This document shows, in pieces, positions 1 through 7,905 of a DNA stretch of 64,000 nucleotides (the stretch's first letter is position 1; every line of letters begins with the position of its first letter). A program made the position numbers and the translations under genes. A model generated the notes under the pieces. That model was not told the DNA's origin and made no database searches. It was given only the letters and a program-made list of their open reading frames with translations. The stretch is from Salinicola lusitanus (GTDB taxonomy: Bacteria > Pseudomonadota > Gammaproteobacteria > Pseudomonadales > Halomonadaceae), in the NCBI RefSeq assembly GCF_003206045.1, contig NZ_PZJM01000004.1, positions 347,274 to 411,273 of the forward strand. The letters are read 5' to 3'.

Positions 1-577
1 CGCCGTCGATCGCGCGTGGCGCCAGCGCGTGTTGCCAGCGGGATTGCGCGCCGGGGCCCATCAGCAGCAGGCTGCCGTGAGGTAGCCAGACGTTGAAGGC
101 GCGACGGGCGTCGGCGCGCTTTTCCCGAAAGCGAAGCGGGCGTTCGCTGCCGAGCGAGACCGACGCGACGATGGGATCTGCTCCCAGCTCGGGCTCGTCG
201 TCGCTGTGCCATCCCATTCTCTGGTCGCCGCTCTCGTAGCGGTTCAGCAGTACACTGTTGAAGTCTTGGCAGGGTAGATCTGCCACCTCGAGCGCGTGGA
301 TCACCCGGTTTCGCAGATCCGCCACCAGCGGGTGCCAGGACCAGGGCTGCAGGGCGCGACCGGAGTAGCGATAGCTAGCGCCGTCATCGCCCATCCAGCA
401 CTGGGAGCGAGGAATCACATGTCGTTTGCCGTAGAGCGACAGGGTCGGCGATGACCATGCGATCTCCCGCTCGAGCCGGTGCTGAATGGCGGAGGCCTCG
501 GCGGCGGCGATGAAATCGGGGAGCAGCATCAACGGCGGAGAGGCGGCGACGCATTGCCAGCGGTCAGGGAGGGACAT
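1..577 (-). CDS. AlkB-like 2-oxoglutarate/Fe(II) dioxygenase (3' end cut by the window)
   Basis: The visible 192 residues match the AlkB family, which oxidatively removes alkyl groups from nucleic acid bases using Fe(II) and 2-oxoglutarate. The C-terminal part shows NRYESGDQRMGWHSDDE, holding the HxD iron pair (His and Asp of WHSDDE), then VASVSLGSERPLRFR and a second iron-ligand region, GPGAQSRWQHALAP. The protein is still open at base 1, so the last residues with the 2OG-binding arginine are missing. The chosen ATG (575-577) begins MSLPDRWQC and lies 9 nt after the PAP2 stop, so the gene probably ends a minus-strand run with the PAP2 and glycosyltransferase genes. The size fits the short AlkB-like (ALKBH2/3-type) proteins common in Pseudomonas and Halomonas rather than E. 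coli AlkB. The substrate (DNA or RNA) cannot be told from sequence. Confidence 0.85.
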   Translation of the reverse strand, partial: MSLPDRWQCVAASPPLMLLPDFIAAAEASAIQHRLEREIAWSSPTLSLYGKRHVIPRSQCWMGDDGASYRYSGRALQPWSWHPLVADLRNRVIHALEVADLPCQDFNSVLLNRYESGDQRMGWHSDDEPELGADPIVASVSLGSERPLRFREKRADARRAFNVWLPHGSLLLMGPGAQSRWQHALAPRAIDG

Positions 578-586
578 ACAGAGGCT

Positions 587-1141
587 TCAGTTCCAGATCA
601 TCAGCGCCAGCAGGCCGCTGCACCAGGCGAGGCCCGCCCCGATCAGCGCCCCCACGATCACGTCACTGACGTAATGGAGTCCCAGTATCACGCGGGAAAC
701 AGCGATCAGGCCGGCAAGTGGCAGAACCACGGGCAGCAGCTGCGGGCTGCTGGCGGCGGTCAGGCTGGTGAACATGACCGCGTGCAAGGTATGGCCGCTG
801 GGAAAGCTGTAGCGATCCACGGGCGGCATGGTGCAGCGGATCGTGGTGAAGGTGATATAGGGTCGCTCACGACACAGGCGAGTCTTCAGCAGCCGGTAGA
901 GCAGGGCGGCGACGCTGGCCGTCAGGCCCCACTGCACCGCGAGCCACCAGCCCTGGCGGCCGTGAAGCAGCGGCTGCAACAGGGCCAGGAACACCCAGGC
1001 AGGCCAGTCTCCCAATCGGCTGACGCAGCGGAAGAGCCAGAGTGTCGGGGCATGGCGGGACAGCTCCGCCAGACGGTGACTGAGCCGGCTCTCGAGGCGA
1101 TCCAGTCGCTCAAACGTGAGACGTTGAGTGCGTGGCGGCAT
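587..1141 (-). CDS. PAP2-family membrane phosphatase
   Basis: A 184-residue integral membrane protein with the full PAP2 phosphatase signature: K86-x6-R93-P94, P114-S-G-H117 and S149-R150-x5-H156-x3-D160. His117 and His156 are the expected catalytic residues. Several hydrophobic helices surround these motifs. Family members remove phosphate from lipid phosphates such as phosphatidic acid, PGP or undecaprenyl pyrophosphate; the substrate here is not determined. The start overlaps the 3' end of the upstream glycosyltransferase by about 32 nt, suggesting coupled translation. A glycosyltransferase next to a lipid phosphatase suggests a joint role in glycolipid synthesis or lipid-carrier recycling; this is inference. 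Confidence 0.88.
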   Translation of the reverse strand: MPPRTQRLTFERLDRLESRLSHRLAELSRHAPTLWLFRCVSRLGDWPAWVFLALLQPLLHGRQGWWLAVQWGLTASVAALLYRLLKTRLCRERPYITFTTIRCTMPPVDRYSFPSGHTLHAVMFTSLTAASSPQLLPVVLPLAGLIAVSRVILGLHYVSDVIVGALIGAGLAWCSGLLALMIWN

Positions 1142-2267
1142 GTTGGGTCCCCTGAACTTGAATCAACTGCGCAAGAAAGCGATCACCAATGTGGCCCCAG
1201 CTCAGGCTCGAGACGCGCTGGTGAGCCTGACGGCCCAATCGAGCGTAGATTGCAGGCTGTCGGCATAGCTCGCTGGCAGCCTGGATGAAGCCTTGGGCAT
1301 CTTCGGGCGGCACCAGGCGACCATCGATGTTGTCGGTGATCAACTCTCCCGCTGCCGCATGATCGAAGGCCACCACGGCCAGCCCGGAGGCCATGGCCTC
1401 CGGAACGACGTTGCCGAATGTCTCCGACAGCGAGGGAAAGATGAACATGTCCGCACTGGCATAGTGCCGTGCCAGCGATTCACCTGTCTTGAAACCCGTG
1501 AATATGGCCTCTGGCAGGCGCCTGGCGATCGTCTTGCGTGCCGGCCCGTCTCCGACCAGGACCTGTACCAGCGCCGGATTGGCACGCTGCATCGCCGCCA
1601 TCGTGTCGGCCAGCAGGTCGATATTCTTCTCGCTGGCGAGCCGTCCGACGTAGAGCGCCACCGGCTGGTGCGGACCGGCTCCCCATTCGCGTCTGAGCTC
1701 GACGTCCCGGCGCGAGGGGCGATAGCGTTGAGCATCGACGCCCCGGGCGAGTACCGAGACCCGCCGATATCCGCTGCTCTCGAGCATTTGCTGTTGTGCC
1801 GCGGTGGGGACCAGGGTCGCTTCGCAGCGATTGTGGAAATACCGTAGACCCCGGCGAGCGATGGGGATGCTCCAGCCGAGATGATAGTTGCTGGCATACT
1901 GGTCGAAGTTGGTATGAAAGCCGCTGACCACCGGGATCCGCAGGTTTCGAGCGGCATTCAGCGCCGACCAGCCGAGTGGACCTTCGGTCGCGATGTAGAT
2001 GGCGTCCGGACGCTCCTGTCGCCAGAGCCGGATCAGCCGGCGGCGGCACGGCAAGCCGATGTGCACGTCGGCATAGATGGGAAGGGCGATTCCCCTGACG
2101 TGAATGTCTCGTTCAGCCAGGGCGTCACGCTCGCCATTCACCGGGCTGGGACGAACCAGCTGAAGCAGGACCCCCTTGGATGCCAGATGGCTGGCGAGCT
2201 GGCTCAGGGTATGAGCCACGCCGTTGACCTCCGGCGCCCAGGTTTCACTGACCAGGGCTACACGCAT
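1110..2267 (-). CDS. GT4-family glycosyltransferase
   Basis: Predicted cytoplasmic GT-B glycosyltransferase of about 385 residues. The N-terminal domain begins MRVALVSETWAPEVNGVAHT, typical of MgtA/PimB/SqdX-like enzymes, with an FHTNFDQY acceptor-side motif. The C-terminal nucleotide-sugar domain has YVGRLASEKNIDLL and the E-x7-E signature in SETFGNVVPEAMASGL. I place the start at the ATG at 2265-2267 because AAGGAG lies 8 nt upstream; a GTG six codons earlier (2285) is less likely. The nearest known relatives transfer a hexose to diacylglycerol or a polyprenol acceptor. The PAP2 gene downstream overlaps it and fits lipid glycosylation. The sugar and acceptor are not predictable from sequence. 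Confidence 0.86.
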   Translation of the reverse strand: MRVALVSETWAPEVNGVAHTLSQLASHLASKGVLLQLVRPSPVNGERDALAERDIHVRGIALPIYADVHIGLPCRRRLIRLWRQERPDAIYIATEGPLGWSALNAARNLRIPVVSGFHTNFDQYASNYHLGWSIPIARRGLRYFHNRCEATLVPTAAQQQMLESSGYRRVSVLARGVDAQRYRPSRRDVELRREWGAGPHQPVALYVGRLASEKNIDLLADTMAAMQRANPALVQVLVGDGPARKTIARRLPEAIFTGFKTGESLARHYASADMFIFPSLSETFGNVVPEAMASGLAVVAFDHAAAGELITDNIDGRLVPPEDAQGFIQAASELCRQPAIYARLGRQAHQRVSSLSWGHIGDRFLAQLIQVQGTQHAATHSTSHV

Positions 2268-2406
2268 CTTCACCACTCCTTCCACGCCAGCGAGGCTCTC
2301 CAGCAGTCCAGCCCGATCGCCAACCGTGTTCGAACCGGTCTCCGATACTGGGGGCTGCCGATGACGTCAATGCGTCACGGTAATGACGAATTCATGACAC
2401 CGTTGA

Positions 2407-3300
2407 TTAGCGTAGCACGCGTGCGGGGTCCACGGGCTTGCCGCCATGGCGGAGATCGAAAAGCAGATGATAGCGGCTGCTGTCGCTCTCCTTTCCGATC
2501 TCGCACAGCGGGGTGCCGGCGGATACCGATTGCCCCTCCGATACCATCAACTTGTCGCAGAACGCATAGACACTCTGCATGTTGTCGGCGTGGTGGAGGA
2601 TGACGACCTGGCCCAATTGACGCATGCCACTGGCGAATCTGACCTTGCCCGAGGTGGTTGCCCTGGCCGTGGCAGGCGAGGATGTCGTCAGCATCATGGG
2701 CTGCAGTGTACCGTGGGCATCTCGTCCGAACCGGCGCTCGATGGTGTAGTTCTCCAAGGGCCAGCGCCAGCCCCTTGCCGACGAAGGGAGCGGGCCGGGA
2801 TCGGGCAGCGATCGGGATGCCGCCGGTGTTGGCGATGATGGGCGGCGGCCCGCCGAGCCGCCCGCCAGCGGTACCTGGATCAACTGGCCGACGGCCAGCT
2901 GCGAGGGATCGATGCCCGCGTTTGCGGCCTGGACACGCTGCGGATTGGCGCCGAAGTATCGCGCGATCGAGTAGAGGGAGTCGCCTCGTCTCACCTGGTA
3001 ACGGTAAGGGCCGCCACCGGGCGCGCGCTCCTGTTGCGAAGGCAGCAGCAGGCGCTGGCCGACCGCAAGGCGGCGCGAATCCACGCCGGGGTTGAAGCGC
3101 TGGAGCCGGAGCAGCGGTATGCCCGCCTGGTCCGCGATCTTGCCCAGCGTGTCGCCACGCTGCACCGTCACCCAGCCACCGCCGTCGGCGATGCGGGCCT
3201 GGCCGCCACCCCCACTCGCGCAGCCCGCGAGCAGGAGCATCAATCCCAGGAGTAGGAGGAGAGCGCCGCGTCTTTTTCCTGCCACAGTGCATTCAACCAT
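2407..3300 (-). CDS. LysM-LysM-LytM lipoprotein, probable amidase activator (NlpD/ActS-like)
   Basis: 297 residues with a type II signal peptide: two Arg/Lys, a run of leucines and a lipobox LLAGC with Cys27. Two LysM peptidoglycan-binding domains follow (about residues 43-86 and 100-143), then a linker rich in Pro/Ser and a C-terminal LytM (M23-like) domain from about 178. The zinc site is degenerate. The usual HxxxD element is not recognisable in the segment after FGRD, and the usual YxHL site reads YAFC. Only the late HLLFDLRHGG segment keeps His. It therefore probably does not cut peptidoglycan but activates AmiC-type amidases, like NlpD, EnvC or ActS (YgeR). The 5' end overlaps the acyltransferase gene by 61 nt, so the signal peptide is encoded inside that gene's 3' end. 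A GTG at 3285 is an alternative start. Confidence 0.82.
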   Translation of the reverse strand: MVECTVAGKRRGALLLLLGLMLLLAGCASGGGGQARIADGGGWVTVQRGDTLGKIADQAGIPLLRLQRFNPGVDSRRLAVGQRLLLPSQQERAPGGGPYRYQVRRGDSLYSIARYFGANPQRVQAANAGIDPSQLAVGQLIQVPLAGGSAGRRPSSPTPAASRSLPDPGPLPSSARGWRWPLENYTIERRFGRDAHGTLQPMMLTTSSPATARATTSGKVRFASGMRQLGQVVILHHADNMQSVYAFCDKLMVSEGQSVSAGTPLCEIGKESDSSRYHLLFDLRHGGKPVDPARVLR

Positions 3301-4115
3301 GTGTAGAAACGTTCCTTGTATTGGGCATCGTCGTAGCCCCCGTCCAGCATCCACTGCGGCCTGTCGAGACATCTCGCGACGATCGCGACGTCGGCCTCGC
3401 GCCCGCACAGGAAGTCCCAGAAGTTGGGGGTGCCCCGACGGTAGTGCAGGGTGACGTCGATGATACCGTCCAGGCGCGGCCCCAGCAGCCCGATCACCTG
3501 GGCGACGCCGCCGGCCTTGGGCCGCAGGAGATGGCGGTAGGGGCTCTTCTGAAGGCGCTGCTTCTCAGGCGTGCAGCGAGTCCCTTCGACGAAGTTGTAG
3601 ATCGTCATCGGCATCTCGCGGGCATGATCGCACATGCGCCGGGTCGCCTGGCGGTCCCGCTCGGCGAGCTTGGGATTCCGAGCCAGCTTCTCGCGGGTGT
3701 AGCGACGCATGAACGGGAACTCCAGGGCCCACCAGGCCAATCCGACGATCGGCACCAGAATGAGCTCTCGCTTGAGAAAGAATTTTGGCATCGAGAGGCG
3801 ACCCGTCAGCACGTAGAGCAGGGCGATGATATCGGTCCAGCTCTGGTGATTGGCCATGACCAGCCACCACCGGCGTGGAGAGAGCGAGTCGGGGAGGTCG
3901 GCGTGGATCGTGGGACGAATCCAGCGGCGAATCCAGACATTGTTGGTTTTCACCCAGGCGAGGGCGATCCAGTGGAGACCGCCGAGCACCCCAAGGCGCC
4001 AGCGCCGGGTGGGGGTCACCAGTTTCAGTATCGTCAGCGCCACCAGAGGCATACCCCAGAAGAGCGTATTGAGAACCAGCAGCAGGACGCTGACGCACCC
4101 TTTCAGGGTCGACAT
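3240..4115 (-). CDS. yihG: YihG-like membrane acyltransferase
   Basis: A PlsC/LCLAT-type 1-acyl-glycerol-3-phosphate acyltransferase homologue of about 291 residues. It has an N-terminal membrane segment, the HX4D motif NHQSWTD, PFMRRYTREKL, and the substrate-binding YNFVEGTRCTPEK. The C-terminal WLNALWQEKDAAL closely resembles E. coli YihG. I chose the ATG at 4113-4115 (MSTLKGCVSV) because GGAGA lies about 6-7 nt upstream; TTG/ATG starts at 4130/4127 are possible. YihG-like enzymes contribute minor acyl transfer to lysophosphatidic acid and affect the fatty-acid pattern. It heads the minus-strand run toward the LytM lipoprotein and is divergent from the MFS gene. Confidence 0.85.
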   Translation of the reverse strand: MSTLKGCVSVLLLVLNTLFWGMPLVALTILKLVTPTRRWRLGVLGGLHWIALAWVKTNNVWIRRWIRPTIHADLPDSLSPRRWWLVMANHQSWTDIIALLYVLTGRLSMPKFFLKRELILVPIVGLAWWALEFPFMRRYTREKLARNPKLAERDRQATRRMCDHAREMPMTIYNFVEGTRCTPEKQRLQKSPYRHLLRPKAGGVAQVIGLLGPRLDGIIDVTLHYRRGTPNFWDFLCGREADVAIVARCLDRPQWMLDGGYDDAQYKERFYTWLNALWQEKDAALSSYSWD

Positions 4116-4523
4116 GCCATTCTCCATCAATGACTTGGCTCGATGTTACTGGAATGTCGCCAGGCTGCACAGCGCTTCGGCCGGGATCCCGACGCCGCGT
4201 GGTGGTCGACGCGAATTCTGGGGCGGAATCCCGGAAAGGTTGAGATCCATCATTGCCGAAAAACTAACCAATCTAAGACCGGTGTCGGTAGGGTCGGCGG
4301 CCATCGCCATCGGCCACCGGAAATGCACAGTGTTATCCACAGAAGATGTGAATAATTCGTGTCGGTCCCCGGAATGCAGGCTGGACGAGTGGTCTCGGCA
4401 AGAACCGCTTCGAGTTGATAGACTGCCGCCGCCATGGCCTTCTGATCTCGACATTCGGCGCTCTTCGACGCGATTCGATGTGCTGCGCCGGGTTTCCCCA
4501 TCGACGCCTGACGGAGAACCTCG
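4116..4523. other. Intergenic region between divergent yihG-like and MFS genes
   Basis: About 400 bases without a supported gene. It is less GC-rich than its surroundings around 4240-4380 and should carry the promoters for both neighbours. It holds one perfect DnaA box, annotated separately. I found no convincing -35/-10 pair, hairpin terminator or small coding sequence. Confidence 0.5.
4333..4341 (+). promoter_or_regulatory. Single perfect DnaA-box match
   Basis: TTATCCACA, the consensus DnaA box, sits in the AT-richer part of the intergenic region. It stands alone, without the box cluster or AT-rich unwinding element of an origin, so it may be a chance match or a DnaA-responsive site for the adjacent genes. 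Confidence 0.3.
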
Positions 4524-5840
4524 TTGCGTTCACTACCCGCGACCCTGCCGATCCTGTTCCTGTGTGAAATCAGTTTCCTGCTGGGGCACGGACTGATCAT
4601 GACGCTGCTCGGCGTGCGCATGTCGCTGGAAGCGTTTCCTTCCCAGATGGCGGGTCTGCTCATGTCCTGCTTCTCGCTGGGCTTCGTCGCGGGCAGCTAC
4701 TGGCTGGAGAAGCGCATACGTAGCGTCGGTCACATCCGCGTGTTCGCGGCCTGTGGGGCGTTGCTGGCAGCGACGGCGATACTCCATGGGCTCTGGGTCA
4801 ATCCCTGGGCATGGCTGGTCTGGCGGCTGTTTGGCGGCGCGGCGACCGCGGGGCTGTTGATGGTGATGGAGTCCTGGGTCTCGGGAGAGTCCACCAACGA
4901 GAATCGTGGTCGGGTACTGGGTTGGTATCTGGTGATCTCGACGCTCTCCCTGGCGGGCGGCCAGTGGATGCTCAACATGGCGGATCCGGCCACCTTCGTG
5001 CTGTTTTCGGTAGCCGGCGTCCTGTTCGCACTATCGCTGGTGCCGCTTTCGATCCACCGTATCCAGGGGCCGTTGCGCAGCAGTCACGACGTGTCCGCCA
5101 AGATTTCGCTGCGAACCTTGATGACTCGGGCGCCGGTCGGGCTGGTAGGGGCGTTCGTGGCGGGGCTCATGGTCCAGGCCTTCTTCGCAATGACCCCTTA
5201 CTATGGCCAGGAGATCGGCCTCACGACCGCTCAGACGGCGAAATTCATGTCGATCACCACGCTGGTGGCGCTTATCGCGCAGTGGACGCTGGGAAGGGTT
5301 TCTGATCGCTTCGACCGCCGCAAGGTCATCCTGTGCATGGCGCTGGTGATGACGATATCCGGCGTGCTGATCGTGTTCGCCGCGAGATCGAGTTACTGGC
5401 TGCTGGTTTTCGTCGCGAGCTTCCATACCGCGATGCTGCACACCCTTTACTCGCTGAGCCTGGCCCACACCCATGACTGGCTCGAACCGGAAGAGACCAT
5501 CCAGGCCAATGCGAAGGTCCTGATGTGTTACGGCGTGGGCTCCATCGTCGGGCCCTTCAGTGCGTCGCTACTGATGCACAGCGTGGGGCCGGATGGCCTC
5601 TGGCTGTTCCTCGGCGCGGCCGCGCTGGGTCTGGCGCTGTTCATCGCCTATCGGTTGTGGCGCCGCGAGCCGGTCAAGGCACCGGAGGAGCAGGAGCCGT
5701 ACACGCCGCTAGTGCCGATGGTGGAATCGACCCACTACATCAACGAGCTGGACCCGCGGCATGGCCCCTACCAGTACGAATTGAATCTGGAGGGGGAGCT
5801 GGAAGAGGTACAGGAAGAGTCCGGGCTGCAGCCGGCATGA
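4524..5840 (+). CDS. MFS transporter, YcaD-like
   Basis: 438 residues with about 12 membrane helices in the major facilitator arrangement. The cytoplasmic loop motif between helices 2 and 3 is weak, while the second-half loop GRVSDRFDRRKVI is clear. The segment VMESWVSGESTNENRGRVLG is shared with the YcaD-type family, whose substrates are unknown. The start is a TTG with GGAG 8 nt upstream; the first ATG in frame would remove the first helix. The last 40 residues form an acidic cytoplasmic tail (EELEEVQEESG) with no recognisable domain. It is transcribed alone, away from yihG and toward grxA. Confidence 0.85.
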   Translation: MRSLPATLPILFLCEISFLLGHGLIMTLLGVRMSLEAFPSQMAGLLMSCFSLGFVAGSYWLEKRIRSVGHIRVFAACGALLAATAILHGLWVNPWAWLVWRLFGGAATAGLLMVMESWVSGESTNENRGRVLGWYLVISTLSLAGGQWMLNMADPATFVLFSVAGVLFALSLVPLSIHRIQGPLRSSHDVSAKISLRTLMTRAPVGLVGAFVAGLMVQAFFAMTPYYGQEIGLTTAQTAKFMSITTLVALIAQWTLGRVSDRFDRRKVILCMALVMTISGVLIVFAARSSYWLLVFVASFHTAMLHTLYSLSLAHTHDWLEPEETIQANAKVLMCYGVGSIVGPFSASLLMHSVGPDGLWLFLGAAALGLALFIAYRLWRREPVKAPEEQEPYTPLVPMVESTHYINELDPRHGPYQYELNLEGELEEVQEESGLQPA

Positions 5841-5890
5841 GCTTGCCTGGCCGCCGCAGGCGCATGCTTGTCGCTGGCCGAAACGGCAGC

Positions 5891-5908
5891 AGCCGGCGAA
5901 TGCCGGCT
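5891..5908. terminator. Hairpin between convergent MFS and grxA genes
   Basis: A perfect 7-bp stem AGCCGGC/GCCGGCT with loop GAAT lies in the gap between the two convergent genes. No clear T run follows on either strand, so termination is only a possibility. Confidence 0.3.
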
Positions 5909-5956
5909 TCTGAAGTGGCTGTCAGTGTCTGTCGTGGCGTCGGGCGCCGTTTCCCG

Positions 5957-6226
5957 TCAGGCGTTTTCGGGCATCAGTGCCTTGTCCCGCACGTACTGGT
6001 CGAACTCGGTGAAGCCACCGATATGGGTCTGGTCGACGAAGATCTGCGGCACGGTCTCTACCGGCTTGCCGATGGTCTTCTCCATGTCGGCTTTGGTGAT
6101 GCCTTCCGCATGGATATCGATGTAACGGAAATCGAAATCGTCTCGCGCCTCCTTCAGTTTTTCCGACAGCTCCTTGGCGCGAACACAGAAAGGGCAGCCG
6201 GGACGGCCGAAAATGACAGTCAGCAT
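5957..6226 (-). CDS. grxA: Glutaredoxin 1
   Basis: An 89-residue thioredoxin-fold protein with the dithiol active site C11-P-F-C14, the cis-proline motif ETVPQIFVDQ and the glutathione-binding HIGGFTEFDQY. It is nearly collinear with E. coli GrxA, sharing EGITK and GKPVETVPQIFVDQ. It reduces ribonucleotide reductase and protein disulfides using glutathione, in the cytoplasm. An AGGAGA ribosome site lies 8 nt before the ATG. It follows the inositol-phosphatase gene by 127 nt, an AT-richer gap that could hold its own promoter. A probable partner, glutathione reductase, lies at the right end of the window. Confidence 0.95.
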   Translation of the reverse strand: MLTVIFGRPGCPFCVRAKELSEKLKEARDDFDFRYIDIHAEGITKADMEKTIGKPVETVPQIFVDQTHIGGFTEFDQYVRDKALMPENA

Positions 6227-6353
6227 CGTGTGTCTCCTGTTGCTGGGAAAGGCAATTGGATGGGTGTAAAGCCTGAGAAAAGATGGGGGTTATTCTTTCG
6301 TATTAAACCCGCACGGCCCAATAGAGTCTCTCTACGTCCATCATTGCAAGCCA

Positions 6354-7175
6354 CTATGGTTCGAGACGCCGCCCGGCGTCGGCATCCCGCAGCAGATCCC
6401 CCAGCGCTCGATGGATGCCGGGCGCTGTGACCAGCAGGTTTTCGCCGTAGAGTTCCGCCGGTAGATTGCGGGGGCATTCGTAGAGATGACTCGTCTTCGC
6501 GCCGGCTTCACGAGCGATCAGCAGCCCGGCGGCGAAATCCCAGGGCGAGACGCTTTCATAGTAGGCATCGAGCTGGCCGCAGCCCACATGACAGAGGTCC
6601 AGCGCCGCGGAGCCGTTGCGGCGCACGTCGCGGCAGGCGTGCAGGACATGGTTCAAGCGCTTGACCAGCGGGCCGCGTTTGTCGCGCGCGTAGGGAAAGC
6701 CCGTCCCGACCAGGCTTCTCTCGAGGGTTTCCGACTGGCTGCACGCCATCGGCTCACCATTGAGATGGGCACCCTGGTCACGCACGGCGGTGAAAGTCTC
6801 GCCGAGAAACGGGGCGTGAACCACGCCGAGTTGGACCTCGCCGTCGAACGCCAGGGCGATCGACACGGCGACATGGGCGTGGCCGTAGGCGAAATTGACA
6901 GTACCGTCGATGGGGTCCACGACCCACAGCGGGCCGTCCTGTTCGAGTTGGCTGCGGTCCGGGGTCAGCTCCTCGGTCAGCCTTGCCTCGCCTGGAAACA
7001 GGGTCTCCAGCTCGCTGGCGATCATGTGATCGACAGCGACGTCGATTTCGGTCACCAGCTCGTCACCACCCTTGTACTGGCGGGAGAAATTTTGCTTCCG
7101 GCGAGCCTGGACGATCATGTCGCCGGCCTGTCGGGCGATACGGATCACCGAGTCGAGGCGTTGGGGGTGGTCCAC
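6354..7175 (-). CDS. Inositol monophosphatase family phosphatase (SuhB-like)
   Basis: 273 residues. Metal-binding motifs of the IMPase family are present: EELTPD (motif with Glu), WVVDPIDGTVNF (DPxDG) and SPWDFAAGLLI (WDxAAG). The start is a GTG (7173-7175) with AGGAG six bases upstream; longer in-frame extensions run into the intergenic region and have no family similarity. Family members dephosphorylate inositol-1-phosphate, or FBP/PAP in some lineages; SuhB of E. coli also acts in rRNA antitermination. The canonical suhB is usually elsewhere and closer in sequence, so this is probably a paralogue. It lies 151 nt downstream of regA in the same direction. Confidence 0.87.
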   Translation of the reverse strand: MDHPQRLDSVIRIARQAGDMIVQARRKQNFSRQYKGGDELVTEIDVAVDHMIASELETLFPGEARLTEELTPDRSQLEQDGPLWVVDPIDGTVNFAYGHAHVAVSIALAFDGEVQLGVVHAPFLGETFTAVRDQGAHLNGEPMACSQSETLERSLVGTGFPYARDKRGPLVKRLNHVLHACRDVRRNGSAALDLCHVGCGQLDAYYESVSPWDFAAGLLIAREAGAKTSHLYECPRNLPAELYGENLLVTAPGIHRALGDLLRDADAGRRLEP

Positions 7176-7326
7176 GTTGAACTCCTGTCGGGGAAATGGC
7201 GTGGTCCCGGCGATCGGCGGAATCGTCGGGACGAACGGGGAACTTGTCTGCATGACGGCGTCGACCGGCCCCATACGGCGAGCCCGATCGACGCAGCGCG
7301 ATGCCGAGGTGGCGCCGGGCGGTGAT

Positions 7327-7863
7327 CTAGTGCCGCACCGGGCGCTTCTGGAGTTTACGCTGCAGGGTTCGCCGATGCATGCCCAGGGCCCGGGCCGTTG
7401 CCGAGATATTGCCGTCGTGTTCATGCAGCACTTTCTGGATGTGCTCCCAGGTGACCCGGTTCACCGAGGGGGGATTGTCGGCGATTTCCACGTCGACATC
7501 GCCGCTCTCGCGCTCGAGCGACTGCAGGATCTCATCGGCGTCGGCTGGCTTGCACAGGTAATTGACGGCACCGAGTTTCATCGCTTCCACGGCGGTGGCG
7601 ATGCTCGAGTAGCCCGTCAGCACCACGATGCGACACGCGGGCGCCACTTCCAGCAGAGCCGGTAGCAGCTTGAGGCCGGAGTCCGACTCCAGCTTCAGGT
7701 CGAGCGTCGCCAGGGCGGGCGGTGCTTCCCTCGCGGCCGCCAGGGCCTGGTCATGAGTATGGGCGACGACCACGTCGTAGCCCCGGCGCCGCATGGCGCG
7801 CTCCATGACGAAACAGAGTTGTTCGTCGTCGTCGACGATCAGCAGACGTTCCGGATCGCTCAT
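7327..7863 (-). CDS. regA: RegA/PrrA/RoxR-type response regulator
   Basis: A 178-residue two-domain regulator. The receiver domain has the acidic DDD pocket at 11-13, phospho-acceptor D55 (ATLDLKL) and K105 (YLCKPAD). A short linker leads to a Fis-type helix-turn-helix ending in HRRTLQRKLQKRPV, the highly conserved recognition region of the RegA/PrrA/ActR/RoxR family. These proteins respond to redox state and control respiratory and energy genes. The partner kinase RegB is encoded 42 nt upstream on the same strand, so the pair is co-transcribed. Confidence 0.93.
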   Translation of the reverse strand: MSDPERLLIVDDDEQLCFVMERAMRRRGYDVVVAHTHDQALAAAREAPPALATLDLKLESDSGLKLLPALLEVAPACRIVVLTGYSSIATAVEAMKLGAVNYLCKPADADEILQSLERESGDVDVEIADNPPSVNRVTWEHIQKVLHEHDGNISATARALGMHRRTLQRKLQKRPVRH

Positions 7864-7905
7864 CGGTGGTTCTCCTTGGCGAATGATTGACGATCGACAG
7901 CAGCG

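Noticed and set aside
4116-4523. Intergenic region with a DnaA box considered as a replication origin
   Set aside because: Only one box, no AT-rich unwinding element and no dnaA, dnaN or gidA nearby.
6227-6353. A separate sigma-70 promoter for grxA in the AT-richer gap
   Set aside because: No -35 and -10 pair with acceptable spacing could be identified, so I only mention the possibility.
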